From an uncultured Roseovarius sp. (GTDB lineage Bacteria > Pseudomonadota > Alphaproteobacteria > Rhodobacterales > Rhodobacteraceae), in NCBI RefSeq assembly GCF_947489715.1, contig NZ_CANLER010000004.1:248001-312000 (forward strand): a stretch of 64,000 nucleotides of DNA, in the 5' to 3' direction. Both the position numbers and the translations under genes were made by a program. Of this stretch, positions 52,049 through 61,176 are shown in pieces. The notes beneath the pieces were generated by a model. It saw nothing but the letters and a program-made list of their open reading frames with translations, did no database searches and had not been told where the DNA came from. Within the stretch, counting starts at the first letter, position 1. The number at the start of each line of letters is the position of its first letter.

Positions 52049-52815
52049 AACACCTGCTTTTCGCGGCGCTGGTCCAGCTTTTTCTTTTGTCCTTGCCAGC
52101 GTCTTCGCAGGACGTGCTGATTTTGGGCGAAGTCCACGATAATCCCGGTCATCATCAGGTTCAGGCCGAACGTATCAAGGCGTTTGAGCCCAAAGCGATC
52201 GTGTTTGAAATGCTGAGCGCAGAGCAAGCCGCGCGCGTCACGCCCGAGCTGCTGAAAGACCAGGTGGCGTTGGCGGATGTTCTGAAATGGTCAGACAGCG
52301 GCTGGCCCGATTTCAGCATGTATTACCCGATTTTCACCGCCTCCAACACACAAATATATGGGGCCGCGGTTTCGCGTGAGGTGGCGCGCGCGGCGATGAC
52401 GTCGGGCATTGCGGGCGCCTTTGGCGACGAAGCTGACCGATATGGCCTGACGACGCCTTTGGTGGACAAGGAACAGGCTGCGCGTGAGGCATTGCAGGAC
52501 GGCGCGCATTGCGATGCCTTGCCGGATAATATGCTGGCCCCGATGGTAGACATCCAGCGTTTTCGCGATGCGATGCTGGCACGTCGGACCGTCGAGGCGA
52601 TGGCGGAAACCGGTGGGCCGGTCGCCGTGATTACGGGCAATGGGCACGCGCGCAAGGATTGGGGCATGCCCGCCATACTGGCGCATGTCAGGCCCGGGCT
52701 TGAGGTTTTTGTGTTGGGCCAGACCGAGGATGGTGCCCCTTTGCAGGGCGTATTCGACGAGGTTGTATCAAGCCCGGCGCAACAGCGTCCCGACCCGTGC
52801 CTGGCCTTCCAGTAA
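52045..52815 (+). CDS. chaN: ChaN-family heme-binding protein
   Basis: 256 residues. Signal peptide MKHLLFAALVQLFLLSLPASSQ, then the ChaN/DUF399 core VLILGEVHDNPGHHQVQAERIKAFEPKAIVFEMLS, SDSGWPDFSMYYPIFTA and TGNGHARKDWGMPAIL. ChaN-like proteins bind heme and are exported. The ATG lies inside the rpoH stop (ATGA), an arrangement conserved in Rhodobacteraceae, so it is probably made under the same stress-responsive transcript. Confidence 0.88.
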   Translation: MKHLLFAALVQLFLLSLPASSQDVLILGEVHDNPGHHQVQAERIKAFEPKAIVFEMLSAEQAARVTPELLKDQVALADVLKWSDSGWPDFSMYYPIFTASNTQIYGAAVSREVARAAMTSGIAGAFGDEADRYGLTTPLVDKEQAAREALQDGAHCDALPDNMLAPMVDIQRFRDAMLARRTVEAMAETGGPVAVITGNGHARKDWGMPAILAHVRPGLEVFVLGQTEDGAPLQGVFDEVVSSPAQQRPDPCLAFQ

Positions 52816-52898
52816 GTGCCGGCTGAGAGGTTTCGCTGCCCTTGTCACTCAGTTTATCCCGCAATACTGTCACGCCAACTTAACAAGGAAGACGGCCC

Positions 52899-54092
52899 AT
52901 GCTGGCATCCAAGCGCATCCTTTTAATCATTGGCGGTGGTATCGCGGCGTTCAAATCGCTGGACCTGATCCGACGGTTGCGCGAACGCGGGGCGCAGGTG
53001 ACACCGGTTCTGACCAAGGCTGGGGCCGAGTTTGTGACGCCTTTGTCGGTGTCGGCGCTGGCAGGACAGAAAGTGTTCCGTGACCTCTTTGACCTGACCG
53101 ATGAGTCAGAGATGGGCCATATCGAACTGTCCCGCAGTGCCGATCTGATTGTCGTGGCGCCGGCAACCGCCGACCTGATGGCGAAAATGGTGGGTGGCCA
53201 CGCGGATGATCTGGCCTCGACCCTGTTGTTGGCGACCGACACGCCAGTGCTTATTGCGCCGGCGATGAATGTGCGGATGTGGGAACACCGTGCAACCCGC
53301 CGCAATCGCGCCACGCTGGACGCAGACGGCATCATGTCTGTTGGCCCGAATGAGGGCGATATGGCCTGCGGCGATTATGGGCCCGGGCGCATGGCGGAAC
53401 CGCTGGAAATTGTGGCGGCGATCGAAGCGGCGCTGGTGGACGGCCCGATGAAGGGCAAGCGCGTGCTTGTCACCTCAGGCCCGACGCATGAACCGATTGA
53501 TCCGGTGCGCTACATCGCCAATCGCTCTTCGGGGGCGCAGGGCACGGCGCTTGCCCGTGCGTTATCCGCCCTGGGGGCGGAGGTGGTGTTTGTTACCGGT
53601 CCTGCCGATGTGCCGCCCCCCGAAGGCGTGCAGGTGGTGCGCGTCCAGACCGCACAGCAGATGTTAGAGGCGGTGCAGGCCGCGATGCCCGTTGATGCGG
53701 CCATTTTTGCCGCGGCCGTTGCCGATTGGCGCGTGGCCAAGGAAAGCACGAGCAAGATGAAAAAGACCAAGGGCGGATTGCCCAAGCTGGACTTTGCCGA
53801 GAACCCGGACATTCTGGCGACTGTTTCGCAGCTTCAAAAGCACCGGCCGCGCCTGGTGGTCGGCTTTGCCGCCGAGACGGATGATGTGGTTGAAAACGCC
53901 ACGGTCAAGCGCAAGCGCAAGGGGTGCGACTGGATCGTTGCCAATGATGTCAGCGCGGGCACGGGCATCATGGGCGGGATCGAGAACGACATCACCCTGA
54001 TTTCGGAGGAAGGTGTCGAGGATTGGCCGCGTATGGCCAAAGATCAGGTTGCCGCCCGGCTGGCTGAACGGATCGCCAAGGCGCTGACCTGA
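52899..54092 (+). CDS. coaBC: Bifunctional CoaBC (phosphopantothenoylcysteine synthase/decarboxylase)
   Basis: 397 residues. The CoaC half has LLIIGGGIAAFKSLDLIRRLRERGAQVTPVLTKAGAEFVTP, PAMNVRMWEHRATRRN and the Cys clamp GDMACGDYGPGRMAEP. The CoaB half has LVTSGPTHEPIDPVRYIANRSSGAQGTALARAL and KIKKTKGG-like KMKKTKGGLPKLDFAENPDIL. It makes 4'-phosphopantetheine for coenzyme A. dut follows 39 bases later on the same strand. Confidence 0.97.
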   Translation: MLASKRILLIIGGGIAAFKSLDLIRRLRERGAQVTPVLTKAGAEFVTPLSVSALAGQKVFRDLFDLTDESEMGHIELSRSADLIVVAPATADLMAKMVGGHADDLASTLLLATDTPVLIAPAMNVRMWEHRATRRNRATLDADGIMSVGPNEGDMACGDYGPGRMAEPLEIVAAIEAALVDGPMKGKRVLVTSGPTHEPIDPVRYIANRSSGAQGTALARALSALGAEVVFVTGPADVPPPEGVQVVRVQTAQQMLEAVQAAMPVDAAIFAAAVADWRVAKESTSKMKKTKGGLPKLDFAENPDILATVSQLQKHRPRLVVGFAAETDDVVENATVKRKRKGCDWIVANDVSAGTGIMGGIENDITLISEEGVEDWPRMAKDQVAARLAERIAKALT

Positions 54093-54131
54093 GGATATGC
54101 GCATATTTCTGAAAAGGTGAAGGGGCAGGGG

Positions 54132-54593
54132 ATGATCACGGTTCAGATCATTTGGGATGCGGGCGCTGACCGTTCCCTGGGCTTGCCCACCTACGAGACC
54201 GCGGGTGCGGCGGGTGCCGATCTGCGGGCGAATTTTGCTGAAGGTGCCCGCGACGGTATTGTGATCGACCCCGGCGCACGGGTGTTGGTGCCCACCGGAT
54301 TGCGCCTGGCCATACCGCAAGGGTTCGAGGTGCAGTTGCGCCCGCGCTCGGGCCTGGCGCTAAAGAATGGCATCACCCTGCCCAACACGCCCGGTACGAT
54401 CGACAGCGATTACCGGGGGCCTTTGGGTGTGATCGTAATGAATGCAGGCGACGTGTCCTTTCATGTGACCCACGGCATGCGGATCGCCCAGATGATCGTG
54501 GCTCCGGTTGTGCAGGCGACATTCGATCTGGTCGAAACGCTGGCGGATACCGCGCGCGGCACAGGTGGTTTCGGCTCCACGGGGCGTGGCTGA
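54132..54593 (+). CDS. dut: Deoxyuridine 5'-triphosphate nucleotidohydrolase
   Basis: 153 residues from ATG 54132 behind GGGGCAGGGG. All dUTPase motifs are present: [49 protein letters not shown] and the C-terminal loop [12 protein letters not shown]. It hydrolyses dUTP to dUMP, keeping uracil out of DNA. The stop overlaps the start of the MoeB-like gene (TGATG). Confidence 0.97.
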   Translation: MITVQIIWDAGADRSLGLPTYETAGAAGADLRANFAEGARDGIVIDPGARVLVPTGLRLAIPQGFEVQLRPRSGLALKNGITLPNTPGTIDSDYRGPLGVIVMNAGDVSFHVTHGMRIAQMIVAPVVQATFDLVETLADTARGTGGFGSTGRG

Positions 54594-55660
54594 TGTTGCT
54601 GGTACTGGCTCTGGCAGCGGCGCTTTGGGGCATCGGGGTGGCGATGGGCACGCCCAAGGCCCTGCGGTGGAGCATGATTGGCCTGTTGTGGCTGGGCGTC
54701 GTGATCCTGCATCTGATCCTGCCGGACGGGCATGCGTTGCGTCAGGCGACGGGTGAAAGTGCCGCCCTGTGGTTGATGCTTGGGGGAGCGGCGTCATTGA
54801 TACTAGCCTATCGGGCGGGGTTGCAGCGCCTGCGGGCCAAGGTCCAGCCGACACAATCTACGCCCGCACCCTCCACCAGTTTCACCGAGGCTCAGTTGGA
54901 GCGGTATGCCCGTCATATCGTGCTGCGCGAAATTGGCGGCCCGGGTCAGAAAGCCCTGCGCGAGGCCAAGGTTCTGGTCATCGGGGCCGGGGGGCTGGGA
55001 TCACCGGTTCTGCTTTATCTTGCGGCGGCGGGCGTGGGTACAATCGGCGTAATTGACGATGATCTGGTCGAGAATTCAAACCTGCAGCGGCAGGTCATCC
55101 ACCGCGACGCCGATATCGGCACGCCCAAGGTGCAATCCGCCTTGCGCGCGATGCAGGCGCAAAACCCCACGGTGACCGTGCGCCCGTATCATCGCCGCCT
55201 GACGACCGAGATCGCCCGGGAACTTTTTACCGATTATGACGTGATCCTTGATGGTACTGACAATTTCGATACGCGCTACCTGGCCAATGCCGCCGCGGTT
55301 GCCACCGGTAAGCCGCTGATTTCCGGTGCCTTGTCGCAGTGGGAGGGGCAGTTGAGCGTCTTTGACCCGGCAACAGGCACACCTTGTTACCAATGCATCT
55401 TTCCCGAGGCCCCTGCGCCGGAATTGGCACCATCATGTTCCGAGGCAGGCGTGCTGAGCCCGCTTCCCGGTGTCGTCGGGTCGATGATGGCCGGTGAGGC
55501 GATCAAGCTGATCACCGGGGCGGGCACGGCCCTGCGCAGTGAAATGCTGATCTACGATGCGCTTTATGGCGAAAGCCGCAAATTCACCCTTAAACCCCGT
55601 GCCGATTGCCCTATCTGTGGCGGCAAAGGAGATACCCATGACAAATCCGCTGCTGGCTGA
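54593..55660 (+). CDS. ThiF/MoeB-family adenylyltransferase with an N-terminal membrane region
   Basis: 355 residues. The first ~85 residues hold three hydrophobic segments (LLVLALAAALWGIGVAMG, SMIGLLWLGVVILHLILP, AALWLMLGGAASLILAYRAG), unusual for this family. The rest is a normal E1-like domain: RYARHIVLREIGGPGQKALREAKVLVIGAGGLGSPVLLYLAAAGVGTIGVIDDD with the ATP-binding GxGxxG, NLQRQVIH, and two CxxC pairs for zinc (PCYQCIF and CPICGG). It adenylates the C-terminus of a sulfur-carrier protein (MoaD or ThiS type). Its 3' end overlaps the M3 peptidase start by 23 bases. Confidence 0.9.
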   Translation: MLLVLALAAALWGIGVAMGTPKALRWSMIGLLWLGVVILHLILPDGHALRQATGESAALWLMLGGAASLILAYRAGLQRLRAKVQPTQSTPAPSTSFTEAQLERYARHIVLREIGGPGQKALREAKVLVIGAGGLGSPVLLYLAAAGVGTIGVIDDDLVENSNLQRQVIHRDADIGTPKVQSALRAMQAQNPTVTVRPYHRRLTTEIARELFTDYDVILDGTDNFDTRYLANAAAVATGKPLISGALSQWEGQLSVFDPATGTPCYQCIFPEAPAPELAPSCSEAGVLSPLPGVVGSMMAGEAIKLITGAGTALRSEMLIYDALYGESRKFTLKPRADCPICGGKGDTHDKSAAG

Positions 55661-57650
55661 CTGGCAAACCCCGTTCAACATCGCGCCGTTTGATCTGGTC
55701 ACGGACGCAGATTTTGAACCTGCCTTTGACGCGGCGCTGGCCGACGCGCGGGCGGATATAAACGCGATCGCAGACAATCCCGAGGTGTCTAGTTTTGCCA
55801 ACACGATCGAGGCGTTGGAGATATCCGGCAAGGCGCTTGATAAGGTCTTGTCAGTCTTCTTTTCGGTCGCGGGGGCGGACAGCAACCCGAAACGGCAGGA
55901 GCTGCAACGCGCGTTCAGCCCCAAACTGGCGGCCTACAGTTCAGAAGTTCATGGTAACAAAGCGCTTTTTGCGCGGATCGACACACTATGGCAGGCGCGT
56001 GACACGCTGAACCTGTCACCCGAACAGGATCGGCTCTTGTACCTGACACGACGCAGTTTTGTGCGTGCAGGCGCGGCGTTGACCGGCGATCAGGACAAAC
56101 GGATGCGCGAAATCATGGCGCGGTTGGCCGAATTGGGCACCGCCTTTACGCAGAACCTGCTGGCGGATGAAGCCAATTGGTATATGGAACTTGCCGAAGG
56201 CGATTTGGAGGGGCTGCCGGAATTCGTGATCAATGCGGCGCGCGCAGCGGGCCGTGAAAAAGGGCTGGATGGCCCGGTCATCACGCTCTCGCGCTCGCTC
56301 ATCGTGCCGTTCCTGCAATTTTCCCCTCGTCGCGACCTGCGCGAGATTGCGTTCAACGCCTGGGCCGCGCGCGGGGCCAATGGGGGCGACACGGATAATC
56401 GCGCCATAGCGGCCGAGACGTTGCAACTGCGACAGGAGCGTGCGGCGCTTCTGGGATATGACAGTTTTGCCGACTTCAAGCTGGAAACCGAGATGGCCAA
56501 AACCCCGGCCGCCGTGCGCAAATTGCTGATGGATGTCTGGGGGCCGGCCCGTGCACGCGCCGTGGCGGATGCCGAGATTCTGACCAACATGATGCAGCAG
56601 GATGGCATCAATGGTGATCTGGAACCCTGGGACTGGCGCTACTATGCCGAAAAGCGCCGCAAGGCCGAGCATGATCTGGATGAGGCTGCGCTGAAGCCCT
56701 ACCTGCAACTGGATCGCATGATCGAGGCTGCCTTTGCCTGTGCCACGCGCCTCTTCGGTCTGGAGTTCAAACCGCTCGACGTGCCGCTCTATCATGCTGA
56801 CTGCCGCGCATGGGAGGTCACGCGCGAGGGGAAGCATGTCGCTATCTTCATCGGCGATTACTTCGCCCGTGCCTCCAAACGCTCGGGCGCATGGTGTTCT
56901 GCGATGCGGGGTCAGGCGAAATTCCCCGAAGCACAGGGGCCGGTCGTGATCAATGTCTGCAATTTTGCCAAGGGCGACCCGGCGCTTCTGAGTTATGATG
57001 ATGCCCGCACGCTGTTTCACGAGTTTGGTCATGCCTTGCATCAGATGCTGTCGAACGTGACCTATGAGAGTATTTCGGGCACGAACGTGGCACGCGATTT
57101 CGTGGAGTTACCCAGCCAGCTTTATGAGCATTGGCTGGAAGTGCCCGCCGTGCTGGCCGAATTTGCCACACATGCCGAGACCGGCGAGGTGATGCCCAAG
57201 GACATGTTGGACAAGGTGCTGGGCGCTGCCACTTTCGACATGGGGTTCCAGACGGTCGAATACGTCGCTTCGGCGCTTGTCGATCTGGCCTTCCACGAAG
57301 GTGATGCACCATCTGATCCGATGGCAAAACAGGCCGAGGTGCTGGCCGATATCGGCATGCCCCATGCCATCACCATGCGTCACGCAACCCCACAGTTCGC
57401 GCATGTGTTTTCTGGCGATGGCTACAGCTCGGGCTACTACAGCTACATGTGGTCCGAGGTGATGGATGCCGATGCCTTTGCTGCCTTTGAGGAAGTTGGC
57501 GATGCGTTCGACGCTGAAAAAGCGTCGGCCTTGGAGGAAAACATCCTGTCAACTGGTGGGTCACGTGACGCCGAAGAGCTTTATCTGGCTTTCCGCGGAC
57601 GTCTGCCGGGGGTCGATGCGCTATTGAAGGGCCGGGGATTGACGGCGTAG
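55638..57650 (+). CDS. M3-family oligopeptidase (PrlC/Dcp-like)
   Basis: 670 residues from ATG 55638 with AAAGGAG upstream, beginning inside the end of the MoeB-like gene (the track start at 55557 is in its shadow). Thimet-oligopeptidase fold; zinc motif HEFGHALHQMLS with downstream Glu in ARDFVELPSQLYEHW, and GDGYSSGYYSYMWSEVMDADAF near the end. It cleaves short peptides in the cytoplasm. No signal peptide. Confidence 0.95.
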   Translation: MTNPLLADWQTPFNIAPFDLVTDADFEPAFDAALADARADINAIADNPEVSSFANTIEALEISGKALDKVLSVFFSVAGADSNPKRQELQRAFSPKLAAYSSEVHGNKALFARIDTLWQARDTLNLSPEQDRLLYLTRRSFVRAGAALTGDQDKRMREIMARLAELGTAFTQNLLADEANWYMELAEGDLEGLPEFVINAARAAGREKGLDGPVITLSRSLIVPFLQFSPRRDLREIAFNAWAARGANGGDTDNRAIAAETLQLRQERAALLGYDSFADFKLETEMAKTPAAVRKLLMDVWGPARARAVADAEILTNMMQQDGINGDLEPWDWRYYAEKRRKAEHDLDEAALKPYLQLDRMIEAAFACATRLFGLEFKPLDVPLYHADCRAWEVTREGKHVAIFIGDYFARASKRSGAWCSAMRGQAKFPEAQGPVVINVCNFAKGDPALLSYDDARTLFHEFGHALHQMLSNVTYESISGTNVARDFVELPSQLYEHWLEVPAVLAEFATHAETGEVMPKDMLDKVLGAATFDMGFQTVEYVASALVDLAFHEGDAPSDPMAKQAEVLADIGMPHAITMRHATPQFAHVFSGDGYSSGYYSYMWSEVMDADAFAAFEEVGDAFDAEKASALEENILSTGGSRDAEELYLAFRGRLPGVDALLKGRGLTA

Positions 57651-57745
57651 CGCCATAAAAATGCGTGTTTAAGCCTTTGGCTGGTGCGATCTTGGCGCGC
57701 TTCTGGCGGTTTCATCCGCTTAGGTGGCCAAGGTGCGCCGTCTTG

Positions 57746-58996
57746 CTACCGCCGCCCGAACCGGTTGGCATCATAAGGTGTCAGGTCAAGATTTGTACGG
57801 CGGCCCTCAATCAGGTCTGCCACCAGACGTCCGGTCTTGGGCCCCGCCGTCAACCCGATATGCTGATGCCCAAAAGCGGCATGTACACCGGTCTGGGCGA
57901 TTTCTCCGATTAGGGGCAGGCTGTCCGGTGTTGAGGGGCGAAAACCCAGCCATTCCTCGGCGCTGTCATAGGTCAGATCGGGGAAGGTATGTGCGATGTA
58001 ATGTCGGATCAGGTCAAGCGCCTTGCGCGACGGACCTTTTTCAATGCTGCCCAGTTCGACCGTACCGGCACAACGCAGGCCGTCGTTCATCGGGGTGACC
58101 CCGAATTTTCCGGTTGTGACCATCATCGGATTTCGGGGCATCTGCGACGGATTCTGGAGATGCAAATGATGCCCGCGCTCAGCCTCAAGCGGCACATTCA
58201 ATCCCAGCTTCCGCATCAGGGGTTTTGACCAGATGCCCGCCGCCAACACTGCCTGATCGCAGGTCAGGCTGCCTTGATCGGTTTCAATGCTGGTGATGCG
58301 GCCATCGGTCAGGGTCAGGTCCGTGACCTCGGCCTGTCGGAGCGTGCCGCCCTCTTCGATCAAAACCTGCGCCAGCGCTTTTAGATATCCGCCGGGATTC
58401 AGGACATGACCATGATCCTTGGTTACGGCAAGACATTGGATACGGCGACCAAGGATCGGTTCAGCCTCTTGCACCGCCGGCCCTTCGATCAGTTCGGGTG
58501 CCATGCCCGCGTCGCTGCGGTATTTCCAGCCATAGCTGTCGGCATCGAAAGCGGCGCGAGTTTCATAGGCATAGCTGAAATCGCTGAGCGCCACGAATTC
58601 CGCGGCGCTGGTGCCACGGGTCAGGGCCTGATGTTGCGCCACACTGTCGGTCAGGATGGGGATCAACCCTTCGATCATGCGGCGGGCACCATCCTCGTTG
58701 GCATGGGATAGGAACCTGATCAGCCAGGGCAGCATCTTCGGCAGGTAGCTCCATTGCATGAAAAGCGGCGATTTCGGGTTGGCCAGATACTTGAGCCCGG
58801 TTTTCATCAGCCCGGGTGTGTTGACCGGAATGATCGCCCATTGCGCCAACAGGCCGGCATTCCCGAAAGACGCGCCTGCGCCGGGCCCGTCCTTGTCCAG
58901 CAGCGTCACATCATGGCCCGCGCGCCGCAACCAGATTGCAGTTGACACACCGTTGATCCCGGCACCGATGACGATGATTTTCTGTGGTTCAGACAT
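57746..58996 (-). CDS. dadA: D-amino-acid dehydrogenase-like FAD oxidoreductase
   Basis: 416 residues. The FAD-binding N-terminus IIVIGAGINGVSTAIWLRRAGHDVTLLDKDGPGAGASFGNAGLLAQWAIIPVNTPGL is close to DadA, as are the C-terminal GFRPSTPDSLPLIGEIAQTGVHAAFGHQHIGLTAGPKTGRLVADLIEG. DadA-like enzymes deaminate D-amino acids to 2-oxo acids, passing electrons to quinone. It might also act on proline- or glycine-type imino acids. The symbol is by similarity. Divergent from the Rrf2 gene. Confidence 0.85.
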   Translation of the reverse strand: MSEPQKIIVIGAGINGVSTAIWLRRAGHDVTLLDKDGPGAGASFGNAGLLAQWAIIPVNTPGLMKTGLKYLANPKSPLFMQWSYLPKMLPWLIRFLSHANEDGARRMIEGLIPILTDSVAQHQALTRGTSAAEFVALSDFSYAYETRAAFDADSYGWKYRSDAGMAPELIEGPAVQEAEPILGRRIQCLAVTKDHGHVLNPGGYLKALAQVLIEEGGTLRQAEVTDLTLTDGRITSIETDQGSLTCDQAVLAAGIWSKPLMRKLGLNVPLEAERGHHLHLQNPSQMPRNPMMVTTGKFGVTPMNDGLRCAGTVELGSIEKGPSRKALDLIRHYIAHTFPDLTYDSAEEWLGFRPSTPDSLPLIGEIAQTGVHAAFGHQHIGLTAGPKTGRLVADLIEGRRTNLDLTPYDANRFGRR

Positions 58997-59119
58997 GGGG
59001 CATGCCTTTGCAAGGTGGCCGGTTTGGCGCCACCTAACCGCAGGCAGATTGCAGGCGCAAGAGGGGTAAGTTGCGCGGCTAAGGGTCGCGGGCTGACTTT
59101 TTTCATATACGCCTAGAAA

Positions 59120-59138
59120 TTAGTATTTAAGATACCAA
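59120..59138. promoter_or_regulatory. Candidate NsrR-type operator
   Basis: TTAGTATTTAAGATACCAA is an imperfect inverted repeat (half-sites TTaGTATtT and AgATACcAA) 26 bases before the Rrf2 start, in AT-rich DNA between two divergent genes. Its form resembles the 11-1-11 NsrR boxes. Confidence 0.5.
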
Positions 59139-59163
59139 ATCAAATAATGATGGATGGATTGCG

Positions 59164-59580
59164 ATGCGCCTTACCTCTTTCACGGATATCGGATTTCGCG
59201 CGTTGATGCGGCTGGCCAGCGCGCCGGAGCGGGCCTTTTCCACCGCCGAGATTGCCGACGAGTTCAAATTGTCACGTCACCATCTGGCGAAATCAATCGC
59301 CGTTTTGGCCAATGCGGGGATGGTCGAAAGCCGCAGAGGTGGAGGCGGCGGCGTTCAACTGGGCCGTCCCGCGGATCAGATTAGACTGGGCGACATCGTG
59401 CGAATTCTGGAAGAGGGTCAACCGCTGGTGGAGTGTTTCAGTTCGGGCGATGGTTGCACGATCACGCCGGTCTGCTGCCTGAAACACTATCTGGGTGACG
59501 CCGAACAGGCCTTTCTGGCGGCACTGGATCAGCACACGCTGGCCGATTGCACGCTGACCCCGTTGGAGGCTGCGCGATGA
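59164..59580 (+). CDS. Rrf2-family regulator, NsrR-like nitric-oxide sensor
   Basis: 138 residues. Begins MRLTSFTDIGFRAL with Asp8, as in NsrR, and a helix-turn-helix STAEIADEFKLSRHHLAKSIAVLANAGMVESRRG. Three Cys at positions 91, 98 and 104 (CFSSGDGC-TITPVC), plus C105, have the spacing of the [4Fe-4S] ligands of NsrR. Together with downstream nnrS this makes a nitric-oxide-sensing repressor likely. The stop overlaps the next start by ATGA. Confidence 0.88.
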   Translation: MRLTSFTDIGFRALMRLASAPERAFSTAEIADEFKLSRHHLAKSIAVLANAGMVESRRGGGGGVQLGRPADQIRLGDIVRILEEGQPLVECFSSGDGCTITPVCCLKHYLGDAEQAFLAALDQHTLADCTLTPLEAAR

Positions 59581-59837
59581 AGCTGGAAGTCGCTGGTGAT
59601 CGTGTCATAATTGACGCTTTTGATCTGGCGCCACTGATAGGTTGCGAACCCTCCGAAGTGCCTGGCCTGATGCGGGCAGGAAAGATCACCAGTGTCTCTG
59701 AGAAGGGTGAAGGTGAGGATGCCGGGCGGTTCCGGGTCACGTTCCGTTTCCAGACAACGCGGGTGCGGTTTACCTGCGCCCAGGATGGCACAGTCCTGTC
59801 GCAGATCAGAACAAAGGGTGCCGAAGATGGCCAGTAG
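59577..59837 (+). CDS. DUF6522-like small protein
   Basis: 86 residues from ATG 59577 overlapping the Rrf2 stop. MKLEVAGDRVIIDAFDLAPLIGCEPSEVPGLMRAGKITSVSEKGEGEDAGRFRVTFRFQTTRVRFTCAQDGTV resembles a small family often placed next to nnrS or denitrification genes (annotated DUF6522). No catalytic motif. Its end overlaps the nnrS start by eleven bases, so coupled. Confidence 0.7.
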   Translation: MKLEVAGDRVIIDAFDLAPLIGCEPSEVPGLMRAGKITSVSEKGEGEDAGRFRVTFRFQTTRVRFTCAQDGTVLSQIRTKGAEDGQ

Positions 59838-61029
59838 TTCGGCCCAGCAGATGCGCGACTGGACCGGTCCCGCCGTTTTGTCCTTCGGGTTTCGGCCCTT
59901 CTTTTTCCTTGGGTCACTTTGGGCTGCGCTGGCGATGGTCCTGTGGGTTGGGATGCTGGCGGGCGGCATAAGCTTGCCGATGGCATTCGATCCGGTGGAT
60001 TGGCACGCGCATGCTTTCATCATCGGTTATCTGGGCGCCATCGTGTCGGGCTTTTTACTGACAGCGGTGCCCAACTGGACCGGACGGCTGCCGGTCGTGG
60101 GTTGGCGGCTGGGGTTACTGGCTGCGCTTTGGATCATCGGGCGCGGCGCGATGATGACCTCGGTCCATCTGCCGCCGGTAGTGGTCGCACTATTGGATAT
60201 GTCCTTTCTGATTGCGCTGGCCGCGATGCTGACGCGTGAGATCGTGGCGGGTAAGAACTGGCGCAACCTTATCGTGTTGGTGATGCTGTTGGCGCTGATA
60301 ACGGGCGGCTTGCTTTTTCACTGGCAGGCCGCACAGGGAGAGGTCGCCGCGCGCGCCGCCGGATTCCGGGTGATGCTGGGCGCGGCGGTCATGATGATCA
60401 GCGTCATTGGCGGGCGGATCATCCCGTCCTTCACCCGCAATTGGCTGGCCGGGCAGGGCAGTACTGCGCGTCCGGTGCCGCCGATGGCGCGGTTCGACAA
60501 GGCAACGCTTGTCCTGACGCTGCTGGCGATTTTGCTTTGGGTTTTTGCACCCCGGACCGATCCGACTGGCATTGCGTTGATTCTGGCCGGGTTGGTGCAG
60601 GCCCTACGGCTTTCGCGCTGGTGCGGTCACCATTGCCTGTCCGAGCCGCTGGTTTGGGTGCTGCACGCAGGATATGTCTTTATCCCAGTGGGCGCATTGG
60701 CATTGGGCGTCGGGATTCTGGGGCATGGCACGTTTGATCCGGCGGCGGGGCAGCACCTGTGGATGGCCGGCGCCATCGGGCTGATGACACTGGCGGTAAT
60801 GACAAGGGCGACTTTGGGCCATACCGGTCGTGATCTGACCGCCGGGAGCGCGACGACCATGATCTATCTGGCGCTTATCGCTGCGGTTCTTGTGCGGCTT
60901 CTGGCGGGCTTCATGCCATCTTCGGCCGATGTGCTTTATGCGCTTTCTGGCGGGTCTTGGTGCCTTGCTTTTATAGGCTTTGCCGTGATCTATGGACCAC
61001 TTTTGCTGCGCCCTCGACCCACACGTTAG
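59827..61029 (+). CDS. nnrS: NnrS family membrane protein
   Basis: 400 residues from ATG 59827 (the track start at 59692 is inside the preceding gene). About twelve hydrophobic segments; the N-terminal FGFRPFFFLGSLWAALAMVLWVG, WHAHAFIIGYLGAIVSGFLLTAVPNWTG and GGRIIPSFTRNWL are NnrS landmarks with conserved His. NnrS is a heme- and copper-binding protein that relieves nitric-oxide stress. The three-gene Rrf2-DUF6522-nnrS set is a compact NO-response operon; no NO reductase genes appear in the window. Confidence 0.92.
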   Translation: MASSSAQQMRDWTGPAVLSFGFRPFFFLGSLWAALAMVLWVGMLAGGISLPMAFDPVDWHAHAFIIGYLGAIVSGFLLTAVPNWTGRLPVVGWRLGLLAALWIIGRGAMMTSVHLPPVVVALLDMSFLIALAAMLTREIVAGKNWRNLIVLVMLLALITGGLLFHWQAAQGEVAARAAGFRVMLGAAVMMISVIGGRIIPSFTRNWLAGQGSTARPVPPMARFDKATLVLTLLAILLWVFAPRTDPTGIALILAGLVQALRLSRWCGHHCLSEPLVWVLHAGYVFIPVGALALGVGILGHGTFDPAAGQHLWMAGAIGLMTLAVMTRATLGHTGRDLTAGSATTMIYLALIAAVLVRLLAGFMPSSADVLYALSGGSWCLAFIGFAVIYGPLLLRPRPTR

Positions 61030-61137
61030 CAACCTATTCTTGTGAGACCCTATTTTGCTTTCGCATGGCCTGTGCAAGACTGGCAGGTGGGGGCGCTATT
61101 CACAATCAAATCAGTTGCGCTTGGCCTGCGAAGGTTA

Positions 61138-61157
61138 TATTGACTCACCAGTCAATA
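61138..61157. promoter_or_regulatory. TetR-type inverted repeat before the second ABC operon
   Basis: TATTGACT-cacc-AGTCAATA is a perfect 8-bp inverted repeat with a 4-nt spacer, ending 19 bases before the ATG at 61177. The shape resembles TetR-family operators, including those of BetI-like choline-sensing repressors. No tetR gene is present in the window. Confidence 0.6.
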
Positions 61158-61176
61158 AAAACATCAGGGAGATATA

